From positions 1 to 64,000 of the forward strand of contig JALQPE010000069.1 of NCBI GenBank assembly GCA_030407315.1: 64,000 bases of DNA, in the 5' to 3' direction. Of the stretch, positions 21,785 to 33,600 are shown piece by piece. Source of the DNA: Asparagopsis taxiformis (taxonomy: Eukaryota > Rhodophyta > Florideophyceae > Bonnemaisoniales > Bonnemaisoniaceae). The translations under genes and the position numbers were made by a program. Under the pieces are notes generated by a model. That model did no database searches. It saw nothing but the letters and a program-made list of their open reading frames with translations, and had not been told where the DNA came from. Within the stretch, counting starts at the first letter, position 1. Every line of letters begins with the position of its first letter.

Positions 21785-23235
21785 ATTACCTCTCAAAAAA
21801 GTCTGATTATAATAAGAGATATGATAGAATTTCAGGTTTTCACTATTTGACACTGGAACAGAATTAACATATGCTGAGCATGGTTTTTGTGACTTATTTC
21901 ATGGTTACTATTCGACTCTTTCAAGCCTCCCTTTAAGCTGACACGCAACGGAATTTTAGAAAGTTATCAAGGCGAAGTTGTTCCAATTGGGACAAAAGAC
22001 ACTAATATCACATTCAAGGAGCATAATATTTTGTTTGTTGACAACAGACTATTTAACAAGAAGTCATGTACACGAGGAAATCTATTGCTTCCATCTCTTA
22101 CAAATCATATATCTTCGAGTTGTTGAAGAGGTAATTCCTGTGCACTTATTGCAAGTGTACTTCAAAATCGTAATTGATTTCCTGCACGTATAGGCTTTAT
22201 GTGCATCTGCTCTTTCTGGAATAAAATTCAGTACATGCCGCCATACAAGTTGGTGGAAGCATTGATAGAATGTAGAGGGAATCTTACACGTGGACTGAAA
22301 AGAGAGAGAAGGACCAAGGTCTATGCAATGAATCAGTTCACAAAAAATGACACCATACGCGTCATAGGCACCATGAATCTTTGCCTGTAAACTGAGTAGA
22401 AATGTGCTGTTTCGAATATGACACTATTGTTTCTGGCAGACGTTATGGCTGGACGATAACATTGATTCAACACGATGAATTGCAATATATACACCTTGAT
22501 GGCAACTAGTGTTCGGGAGAGGGATACAGTCAAAACAGTGGAATTTGAGAGAGGCTAATGTTTGGAAGTGCAAACATGCATCTTGTTTAAAGACGACTTG
22601 GTGGCGCAAACATGATTTTTAAACAAATTTGAACCAAGTCTAGGCTTTGTGTCATTCACGGGGCCGGTGTGGCAGGTTATAAGACGCATATCAAGGAACG
22701 TATAGAGATGCAATGTTCGCGTGTAATCGTGACAAAGCTCATTGTTTACCATGTGTTGACGATAAGTAGGTTATGTTACACGCGGCATGAATAAGGATCA
22801 ACGAGAAAGTACCCAATGCCAGCACGCCAAGTTTCACATGCCCCAGCGCCTCCTATTCGCTGCGCCTCTTGGTACAACAAGAGCGCATTACTTTCCATTT
22901 TGGTCAATGGCAACATGAGCGCATCTCTACAGTACGATATTCTCTCCGCTCTCAAATGCGTCTTCCCTCACAGATTCCCACCACTGTCATCGTCATGACT
23001 AAATGTTGTGCAAGGAGGATCAACGTCATCCGCACCCTCTCTAATTCACTGCGGCTTCGCCCTCAACATTCCAGCCATACATAGTGGCATAGCCCTGAGT
23101 CAGATGCATCGCTGTGCGATGTCGTGCACACTCCTTTTCATTGATCCCCATATCCTCATTCATCTTCAATTCGCACATGTCACCTAACTTCGTACCTGCA
23201 AACGCTTCCCTCATCTGCACCTCTGTTGCGTTCTA
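21785..23235. other. AT-rich intergenic region, no gene seen
   Basis: Only short frames without recognisable content. The last 400 bp are more pyrimidine-rich and probably contain the promoter and 5' UTR of the bestrophin-family gene; the frame of that gene has an in-frame TAA about 50 bp upstream of its ATG. Confidence 0.3.
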
Positions 23236-26200
23236 ATGCCGTCTGACAATGCTTCCCGAAAGCCCGACTCGGAAGCTCCGTTCTCCCCCTCACGATCCTA
23301 TCCAACCTTTGCACATGCCGCAATTTCCTCCATGCTAACCTACTCTGCGCGCACCGGAACTCTTGGCTCCGGCCCGCCTGAGCCGCCACACACAACCAAT
23401 CCTATCCCGCTACTCATTCGTTCAATTCCAGTTCGCATGCTCATTTCTCAAACAATTTGGTCAATTGCAATAACTTTCGTCGCCTACTTCGTCGGTGACA
23501 AATCATACAGCACCCTCTCTGTCCCATATTGGACCTCTCACTTTCTCCTCCCTTCTACGGTGGTGTACGGCGTTGGTTGGGCTCTCTTCGTTCTGCTAGG
23601 CTTCTTCATTCGTGAAGCTTCCAGAAGACACAGAGAGGCGCTCGTCCACTGGTATGAACTTACATCACAAATTGAAACCCTCGTCCGACATTTAATCCAA
23701 CTCTACCCTGCAGGCACCTGGCATCCAGGCGACACAGACCGAATTGTCGCTCATCTAATGGCTTATCCTGTTGCCCTTAAAATGATGCTGCGCCGCGAGC
23801 GAGAATCCCTCCAGATTGACAGCTGGCTACACTCACATGATGCGCGCGATATTATCCAGTCTGATGATATGCACATTCATTGTATGCGCGTGGTCAGAGC
23901 CTACTTTACATGCTCAGAAACTGATGCACATGCTGGTTTTCAACCAGCCGCGCAGTCCAGTCCCTCTGGAAAAGCTGGCAGTTTTTTTGCTGTCCGCCTT
24001 ATCGATTCAATTGACTTGTCCGCCAATTGCATGATGCGCATTGCCGAGTTTCATCCTGCTGTTGGGTACGTCAATCACTTGCGAATATTCTTGTACATAT
24101 GGCTCTTCTTTCTGCCGCTTGCGTTGATTCAAACTAGCGGATGGTAAGTGATTCCCATTGTATCTTCGATGTCCCGTACATCACTCATCCGTACATCTGA
24201 CCGTGCATGTCTTGTACTTACATGCAGGTTTACTGCGTTGTGGGCGGTACTTATCACATATGGGGTCGGAATGCTTTTCATTGTTGCAATGGCACTCAAT
24301 GACCCCTTTGGGTACGATATTCAGGATATGAAATTGAACACATTGGCTAGCCAAGCCGCGTTGAATATTATGGACGCATATTGTCTTCATGAACGCAGAC
24401 TTTTCGACCTCATCAGAGCTGACCATAATACGCCCCAATGGTTGGAAACCGAACGTCAACCCAAAGAACTAAACACTACAAAGAAACCAAGTTTTGTACG
24501 TCGTCTCATACGTTTTATGTTGTCAGCCGTTTGTGACCGCCTGCAAAGGATATTGTTTATAGCCATGGGGATCTTTCTAGCATGGTTATCCACTGTCGTA
24601 TTCGTCACACGACACATCGCACAAAATCAATCTTCTCCACCGGACCGTGTTTGTCGATGGTGGTGCGTGTATATGCCTGCGAGCTCTTCAACTACGTCGT
24701 ATGTAGGTCTGGGTGTTTTCCTGCTTATGGGCTTCTGGATCAATGACGTATACGATCGATATTGGGCAGGCTTACAGCTCTGGCAGATATCGCTCAAATC
24801 ATGCCTGAATAGGCTGCTGTTTCAGACGGGCTTTTTGTGCAAAACGGGTACATGGCACGACAGAGATATAGAGCGTTTATTCTCTCACATTGCCGCCCTT
24901 CCGTACGCATGCAAGCAACATCTTCGTCACTGTCGAGATGTTATAGATTTCGAGGGTATTCTAGCTCCAGAGGACATTGATGCGCTCTCGGAAGATCCAA
25001 ATTATGTTGCATACTGTTTTCGCGTCATATATGCTTATATTAACAGTCTGGACAAACAGGATGAAGATACATTGCTCTCGAAGAAGCGTCCCGTCAATGT
25101 TTCAATCTTTTCAATGATAATGACCTGCTGGGAAACAGAGAAGATTCTCAATGAATGCCACGCACTTCGAAATATTCCGATATCCCCTTCATTCACGCTT
25201 CATTTGCACGTTTTCGCGGTCTTTTGGCTTGCGTTATTGCCATTAGTATTCGTACAACATGATGGCTTTCTCGCTTTCTTATTTTTGCCACCAGTTGCAT
25301 ACTCCATCATCAAACTTCTTATTATGGGGGACGAGCTTGCAGATCCATTTGGTTACGATGCCAATGACATCCCGCTGGATGATCTCTGTGCGGAATTGAG
25401 AGATTTGGTATATGACGTATACAATGAAACAAGATCTGGACCTGCAAGTATTGTGCATAAGTCAAGTTACAGTGACGAGTTCATCCACACCACCGCATCA
25501 ACGACGCCAAGAATAGCAATCTCTGAAGAATTTCGTCCAACGTTTGGTGGTCTCCTCGCAAATGCTATGAGATATTTTCCGTCTGTCTCATGGCTTGCTC
25601 AAATTTCCGTTACGTTATGGTCGGTTGCAACAGTTCTAATTTCTTATAGACTCTCTTTCGTTTGGGGGGAAGAACGCCGCACCTCGAGTTGCCAGGAGTG
25701 GTGCAGCCCTATCGATGTGGACAAAAACGTCTTGTTGGAGACTGGATTTGCTCTGTTTCTAATCCTTTCATTCAGAGCCTCAGATGCGATGACAAGGTAT
25801 CAAAACGGAGCGTCTCTCCTGCATGATTTGCGAATGGAATTGAGATCGCTGCTCATTGAGATGACACAGGCATATGATAGAGGCGTTTGGCACAAAAACG
25901 ATAAGGAGAGAATTGTCGCCCATTTAGTGCAGATCCCTTTGTTACTGAGGGACAAGCTGCTGGAGGTTGATCTGTCTCATCAAGAGGGCATCCTTTCAAT
26001 CGAGGATTATCTGGTTTGCCGAAGCAGCACAAATCCTTTGAGGTATTGTGTTCAGGTTGTTGAGGCATACATGTTGTCACTCGATACGCCGAGCGAAGAG
26101 TGGAGCTTTGTTCCAGCGCAAAAGAGGCAGAAACCAGCTGCAGCTTTACTGTTCTCTATGATGCGACGGATAAACAGAATCGGGGATCTTATCAGTACGA

Positions 26201-28922
26201 TGGAAGGAATCAAAAGGTTTCCTACTGTCAGCAGTTATACAAAGCATCAAAGGTTGTTTACGATACTCTGGTTACTTTTACTACCACTTGGGATGACACC
26301 GAGAACTGGATTCTATACCATCCTTTGGGCTCCGTTGATTTCATATGGCGTTCTCGCTTTGGAGGCCCTGGCAACAACTTTGGTCGATCCTTTTGGGCAT
26401 GACAGGCAGGACCTTCCTGTCAACAAAATTTGTAAAGAGATGGCCTCACATTTACTGGAGGCTGTTAGATCATCGGAATGGGACTGCACATATCATATCA
26501 TTCCATCTCCGGTTGACAATGCAGCGCGTTTGGGAACCTTCTTGGCTGGTAAGCAAATAAGAAACAATTACGACCTGCCTCGCTTAGCTAAGGAAGAGCA
26601 TGGTGATTTTGCAGACACGCCTTCATTGGTCTTTTCAGGTCCGCGAGAAACAGCAACGAAACCTACCCTTCTCAGCCACCTTATTCGGAGTGTCCCGTGG
26701 TGGGTCCTGATAAGTATAGCCGGCTGGACATCGTTGGTAGTGGTTCTTTCGCGAGTTACGAAAATTGTAGATGCTGATTCTCGGTTGTGGAGGTCTGCGG
26801 TTAGCATCGATGGTGTGGTTGCTACATATATTGGCTTTCCAGGTAAGGTAAACAACAATTCTCACGCTCAGCTCAATTCCAAGCAATCATCTGACCCCTT
26901 CTATTCCAATTGTTCTTGTAGCATTCATGCTATTAGGTTTCTATGTTCAAGCATCTTTTGCTCGATATATGGAAGCTGGGAATGTCTGGGGTGATGATTT
27001 GCGCGCTACATGTCATTCATTGGCAGCTCAATGGTATCTATTGGCGGCTCCTGGAACATGGCATAAGGGCGATCATGAAAGAGTTCTTTCACATCTCGCG
27101 GCAATCCCAATTGCTCTGAAAATGGAACTTCGTGACAAGCGCGATATAAGAGAATTGAAGGGATTACTTTCGCAGCAGGATTTGGGCCGGGTTCTCACAG
27201 CAGAGAGCATGAGTTCCCATTGCCTGGATGTCATTAAGGCATATTACATCGCAGCTCAATGCCGACCGGAGGCATTGTCAGACCCATCGGAACTGATCAC
27301 AGATTACCGAAAGTCAATCAAGTACGAGTTGCGCAATATTGAAATAGCTTTATGTCGGTGCAAGTTCCTGAAAGCGTATCCAATCGCACCTAGCTTCATG
27401 GTTCTTCTCAGAACTATTTTGGGTATTTGGTTCATTTGTCTACCATTTGTCCTCGCAGAAACTACCGGTATGTCGAGAACGATTAAGAGGAAAATAACGC
27501 GGGCGTCTTTCAGAGAGTTGAAACTAACGGTTAGTCTCGCTACATATATTTCGTTCTTTTGCAGGTTGGTTTTCTATCCTATGGGTACCAATCATTGCTT
27601 ACGGATTCATCGGGTAAGTTATCACAAGCTGTCTCGAGAGAAATTTTGCCATCACAGGCAGAGCAATAAGTCTGACACATCTTTCAATTGTGTCTTATAG
27701 AATGTACGCTATAGCGCACGAACTGCAACAGCCTTTTGGAAGTGATCTAAATGACTTTGACCTGGACAAGCTAGCACATACAATCGTTGAAGCTGTCCTT
27801 TTCGTTGAGCAGAACCTTCGGGGAGGACTTGATCGTTTGATTGTCAAGATTGAGCATTCTGGTGCAGCCTGGGAGCAGGAAGCAGCTGAGAAGTATGATC
27901 CTTCATGTCTTTCTGATACTGAGAGGTGTGACCCAAGTTCCTTGAAATGGAGGACGCTTCAAATGGCCTTACATGCCGTACCATTGTGGATGATTGTTGC
28001 GATTGGACTGTGGGCTGCAGGCTCTGTCACTTTAGCATGGTTGATTAATCGAAGATGGCCAGTGGAAAATTCTTGTGCACCGGCATTTTGCATCCCTTTG
28101 GCGATCGATTCTTTCGTGAAAGAATATGTTGGATTCGCTCTTTTTTTGCTGCTTGGTTTCCGACTATATGATAGTCACTGGCGATATGTGGTCGCATTAA
28201 CTGTGTGGAGAGATGGGATTCTAACTGTAACACGCTTATTTGCGAACAGAATGTTTGAGGCGTATCCGACGGGATCGTTCCATAAGGGTGATTCAGAGAG
28301 AATTGCTGCGCATCTTGCGGCATTTTCCATTGTCACTACTCTACAGTTACGACGTGAAGGCTCCTGTTCAGCAATGTTGCAGGGCATAATGAACGAGGCG
28401 GACATAGCACGTCTGGAGAAAGTGGAGCAAAAGGGTGATTATTGCATAGATGTTGTACGGGCGTATCTAAAAGCAGATGAAAAGAAGATGGAATGGAATG
28501 GTCCGAGTCCTTCCGGCGCGTTTGTACACTGGTTGTTGCTGTGCTATCTGGGACTCATGAAGGGTTATGCAGCAACGTGTGAAAGAATGTTGAGCGTACC
28601 AATGCCGTTTGGCTACGTGCAACACATTCGAATTTTTCTGGTGATATATATGGTGACTCTACCACTAGGTCTCGTGGAGACTTCTGGCTGGTGGACTATT
28701 GCGTGGGTTGTGATTATAGCGTACGGTGTGATTGGTGTTGAGAGATGGGCTGCGGAATTGACGGATCCGTTTGGAACAGATCTGTCTGATTTGCCGCTTG
28801 GAAAGTTTCGAATTGATGTGGTGAAGGCCATACAGACTAATCTGCATTGGTTCCGACATGGGAATGAATCTGTGATTCATCCAGAGCGAAAGGCGTTTGT
28901 GGTGGAGTCTGGTGTTCATTAA
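23236..28922 (+). CDS. Five-repeat bestrophin-family (UPF0187) anion channel protein
   Basis: Exons 23236-24143, 24228-26842, 26922-27467, 27565-27613 and 27701-28922 join in frame (about 1,779 residues). All four introns are GT-AG, 79-97 nt, with CTGAC or CTAAC 24-27 nt before the acceptor. The product holds five consecutive bestrophin-like units, at roughly residues 58-365, 391-700, 740-1050, 1112-1410 and 1450-1765. Each unit has hydrophobic helices, the LLGF/LMGF-type second helix, the cytosolic motif GTWHxxDxERxxxHL (GTWH, GTWH, GVWH, GTWH, GSFH), a hydrophobic hairpin near TSGW, and the family signature DPFGxDxxD (QPFG in unit 4). Bestrophins and plant/bacterial UPF0187 proteins are anion channels built from five single-unit subunits, so this chain could form a ring alone; that is inference. 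No targeting peptide is obvious. AATAAA follows at 28928-28933. Confidence 0.85.
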
Positions 28923-29593
28923 CTGCTAATAAAGCCGCCCCGCACAACATTAACTTTTGAGCATTTTTGACTTGATAGTTTGGAGAGTAGGAGATAGAGA
29001 TTACTCTGCGCACATGGGATGTCATTGTATGATTGTGCAGCGATCGAAAACGATCCAGTAAGGCATCTCGAGCATTTATCATGATTCCCGACACAAATAA
29101 ATTACGCAGTCGATAGTGCACGTGAGACCTTGTTCAAGTTTGCGAAGCACACAACTCGAGAGACACAAGTATATCTACGCAAGCGTTTCCAACCAGGAAA
29201 CATGTACAGATTGAACTTTTCTGAAACCAAGGAATTCTTTTGAGGTATCGTTATTTTCATCCCGATTTACGGCTTCGTTTTTTCTCCTGACCCATGATTA
29301 CACGTTTACCTTCCGAGTCCAAGGCAACCCTTTGTATCTCTTGTTCACTCGTTGCTGATGTTTGCAAACAGAGAAATTCAAAAGCTACATCTCGTATACA
29401 AGCCCTGTCTAACGAAACGTCATATTACTCTCAACTCCACCAAAGCATGATAGCAAAGTCGTCACAATTTCAAGTGATGTTACAAGTTTACATGTAGAAA
29501 TTGTTCTATTGTCTCACTGCATGCAAAACAAATTGCTCTAGTCGCTGATTGCACTTCTGTATAAATTCGATAGTCATGCGTGCCGCCAACTGT
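28923..29593. other. Convergent intergenic region
   Basis: It lies between the 3' ends of the bestrophin-family gene and the Sec14-like gene. Apart from AATAAA at 28928-28933 I see no feature. Confidence 0.4.
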
Positions 29594-30468
29594 TCACTGC
29601 ATCTTAATCATAGCTTCGTTTCTCGCCCGTAACTTGATATGTTCTTCGATAAATTCGTACTCAGTGACACCAACAGGGGGGCCTCCAAGCCGCTCAGGCA
29701 TTGCTGACTTCGGCAGCTCCCCCGATGCCAAGAATTCGTCTGACGAATCAAGTTTTATAGCATCTCGCACCTTCTTTGAGAGAAATACTTTCATAAGGCT
29801 CACCATTGCATTGACCTATTTGATTTGCCCGAAATAATCTAAGCAGTCAGCAATGTGAATTCCTAAAACAAAAACAGATTGGAAGAAGTTCAACTTACTA
29901 TTACAGGCGCATCCAGCAAAACAATTGCTTTTATCCGCACAGGGTACGAATCTTGGTAAAATTCTGCCGCACGCTTCTCCAGACGCAAGCTGAAATTTGC
30001 CCAACTGACGTTTTTCGAATCGCTTATCATTACAATTCCGTTTCGCACCGCGTCAAGGTCATAGCTCATGGCATTAAACATGTGATAAAAGCATCCCATG
30101 AGGGCGCACCAATCTTCCTCAGTCTGAATTTTCTTCGGCTGGAACTTGCGATAAGTAATCATCATGAAAGGTCTTCCTTTCGAGTCTATGCCCATACGAT
30201 TGAAAAAACCGGGAAAGTCATTTTCCCATTTCACGAACACTGACATAGGGTCTTCTTCCTGTGCTTCGCGAATGCGATGCTTCTCTTTGAACTCCAAAAG
30301 ATTCCTGATACGCGCTACTCCCTTTTCAACATTTTCTTTCGCAACAATTGCATGCTGCAGATACTCAAAATCTGACAGAAGTGGAAGGCCTTCTGAGAGT
30401 GCCTGCTCTTTAATGCGCTTGGCGTTTGCGGTTTCTTCTGGTGTTGGTGTTGTCGCAGAAGAGGACAT
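29594..30468 (-). CDS. CRAL-TRIO/Sec14-like lipid-transfer protein, two exons
   Basis: Exon 1 is 30468-29899, the intron 29898-29816 (GTAAGT...TAG, 83 nt, CTGAC 29 nt before the end) and exon 2 29815-29594, giving about 263 residues. The N-terminal part (residues 10-75) is helical and charged like CRAL-TRIO-N. The lipid-binding domain follows: WENDFPGFFNRMGIDSKGRP, then a stretch ending IKAIVLLDAPVIV, which continues over the splice as NAMVSLMKVFLSKKVRDAI. That match to the usual 'P..f...w..vkpfl...t..ki' end of Sec14 proteins fixes the acceptor at AG 29817-29816 rather than the one 28 nt upstream, which would lead to a stop. It is a small soluble member without a GOLD domain; the ligand cannot be told. 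Confidence 0.75.
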
Positions 30469-30691
30469 CGCGAAGCCTTCTGGAGCAAATTGGGATGACT
30501 TGCTGGTGCGGACCTCAACTTCCAGAGAAGTTTAATTAGAGGTTGACAAGCGCCCAGTTGGATGTGAATCTGAAGTCGCATCCTTGGTTTGAATTAAGTT
30601 GAATTAGTTTTCTCAATTACTGAGAATTTAAACAAAAATTAATTATATTCCTATCGCTTCTATCTATGTGCATGAGCTGTTTCGCCTTGGC

Positions 30692-33600
30692 TCAGAGCAT
30701 CACAAGTATCAATGAAAATTCTCCACCGCGCAGAGCAACTCCAACAACTCTCGACTTGAACGACTTGCACAAAACCTCCTCAACGTCCTCAAAAGTCGCC
30801 AGCTTGACATCTTCCTGACCCTTCAGATGCTTATATCCGGAGCCATCGATACAGATCCCGCTCTGCGTACATCGAAGCAGCGCCATTTTCATGTCTTCTG
30901 CGCTCATCGACTGGCGTTCAATATCCACAATCTCTTCCGTAGCGAAACCTGAAAGCTGAATGCCACGTTTTTCAGCTTCCAGCGCCTTTGTTGTAAGGTC
31001 CCAACGGTATTCTCTACTGGCTAGTATCTTCCCGTCTTCACTTATTGCGACTGGCAACAATGATTGCACCTGATGTTGTACCTTGCACTTGCGTACGTCC
31101 CATACACGAACGTTTCCGCCGTCGTTCTGCAAATGCTCTTCTCTGCATAGCGTTACAAGCCGGTCTGCACGAGGCGTTATCGACATGGATGTTATGGATG
31201 ATCCATGTTTAAATACTTCACTGCTTGGCTTACCGTTGTAATAATTCCATATTTGCGCAGTACCAATTCTAGTTCCGATGGCGACCTGTCCCTGGATCGA
31301 TGGAATTGTTACACACGTCACGTGCTTGTGAGAGATAGAAGAGATAAGTTCGCCAGTATTACCGTCCCAAATCTGGACATCCTCTCCGGATGAGGTTGCA
31401 ATTCGACTTCCATCAGGCGCTGCTTCGACGATCTTTGGCATTATCGCGTTGTCAATTTGGCAGATACGCGACCCGTCAGAAGTATCCCACGCGTGTAACA
31501 ATCCGTTTTCCGAAACCGAGATAATTCTATTGCCGTCGCAACAAACGACGCATTTAGACACTTGATTTATCCAACGCTGCGACGTATCAAGAGACGACGC
31601 ATCATAATCAACACTCCATACTTGAACAGGGCCTGGCGCAGTTCCTGTCAGAACCTGGCTTCCGTCATCTGTGATTCCAACAAACGTCTTCCAGAATGTA
31701 TCGCCTTCAAAGAAAATAGGGTCGCAAACAAGTTCTCCAAACGCATTCCAAACTCTTGCTGTACCGTCATCGGAAATTGTCGCGAGGCGACTCGAATTAG
31801 TTGTCATAGCTATATCTCGCACGGTGTAGTTGTGGCCTCTCAGCACAGTAGCCATCGATGAATCCTGCGAGATGTCGAAAAGCCGGGCAGTACTATCACT
31901 AGATCCAGTTGCGACGAGACTTCCATCACTTGAGATAGCCACGCATGTGACCGTTCCGGAATGCCCATGCGATATACTCTTGTGTTGTTTTCCAGTTATT
32001 GCATTCCACAAAAGGACGCCCCCATCATTGCATCTAGTAACAACATGTTCTCCATCGCCCGACATGGCCAACCCTTCTACACGAATGTCATGTCCGTGAC
32101 GCAGAGTACAAATAAGCCGCTGTTTTTCGACATTCCAAACGTTAACCAAGCTGTCCGAAAAGTTGATAGCAGCCACATCGCCTTCTGCCGAAATTGCACA
32201 ACATGACCACCAATCATCGAATTTCTCCGGTACTTCATCTTGGAGCTTGCTCGTTAACAGCTCTCCCGTTTGCAAATCCATTACCCGCGCATCTCCAAAC
32301 CCGAGGTCTACAACAGCTCGTCTGCCATTTGCTGATAATGTAATCCTGTTAGCATTAATCATTCCGGACACGCTTTTCTGTTCTTGCCATGCAGCCCTCT
32401 GCATTTGCGTGATCTGACGAACGGCATCAGTCATAAACACATCATTTTGGAAATCTTTGCGTTGCTTTCCGTACGCCAAGGACCCGACGATCCCATTCAA
32501 AATGCCATGAGGCCCATTTTCTGTCTGTCTGAACATATCGATTGTAGATCTCAAGCGCCCTCCGGGTGGGTGTAAAGATCCAAGAATTGGCTTTGCCCAC
32601 GGTGCCCGAGCAAGTTGTTCAATGTTCGAAAGATATATGCGAATGACAGGGTACTTGTCCATCATATTTGTCAATCTTCCCGTCAGCTGGAACCAAAGCT
32701 CTTCAGGATTCTGAGAATAGTATCCCCAGGAAAGATGGATCGCTTTGATGATCAAGTCCATTCCCTTGATCAATTTTTTGTGTTCTGATGTCAATTGCTC
32801 TTCAGCTCTTCGGATAGAATCAACTAGTATTGTGACATCCTTCTGTAACTGAAATGTTCTGTGGTCTTGCAACAAACGACGTGTCCACAATGGGTTCAAT
32901 ACAAGGTTTTCGAGCTCCTTCCGCAACCCGGCTCCTACAAGGTGACGACTGAGTTCACCAAGAATGTATAGATCATCTTCTATCACCCACCATTCTCGTA
33001 TGCTTTGCTGACCACCCCAGCTGTTTTCGAGTGGTTCGATGTAAGTATTTAAAAGTTGCTTATGCCAGAATTGTACCCCTCCTTCACATTGCGATGCCTT
33101 TGTGGAACAATAAATATGCATCCAGTCATGTAAACGAATACCAGAAACAATCATGCCGCCTGCTTCGCGTTCCTCAACTTCAGCCAGACTGGCATCCGCA
33201 AAGAGTTCGGCAATTTTGAGCGCGCGATTCGCTTTTCCTACACCCCAGAGGCGAGCTAGAATATAATCTGGTAACCAGCCTTGCCGTTGAACTATACACA
33301 ACGCTCTGTACATGCGATGAAGCGGCATAGGCAATGGGAAGCCGAGAATATTTGCTGTCACTTCATCGGAAAGAACCTGCAGTGAGGCAGAAAATGCAGC
33401 ATACAATCCCGGATGATTATCGAACCCTTCTTGAATTGCCCCTTGGGCAAAGTCTTCGAGGGTAGCAACAAAAGATTTCAAAACACTAGACTCTCCTTTC
33501 TTGCTCCGTTTTCTGCGCTTGAAGACTGCATTACCAACTACAGCCAGTGCCAAAGGTAGGCCTGCGCAGAACCGTAACAACTCATCCACACATGCTTTGA

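Noticed and set aside
23236..28922. Four separate bestrophin genes in tandem
   Set aside because: All apparent breaks coincide with GT-AG introns that restore the frame exactly, each with a branch-point-like CTRAC, and only the last unit is followed by a stop and AATAAA.
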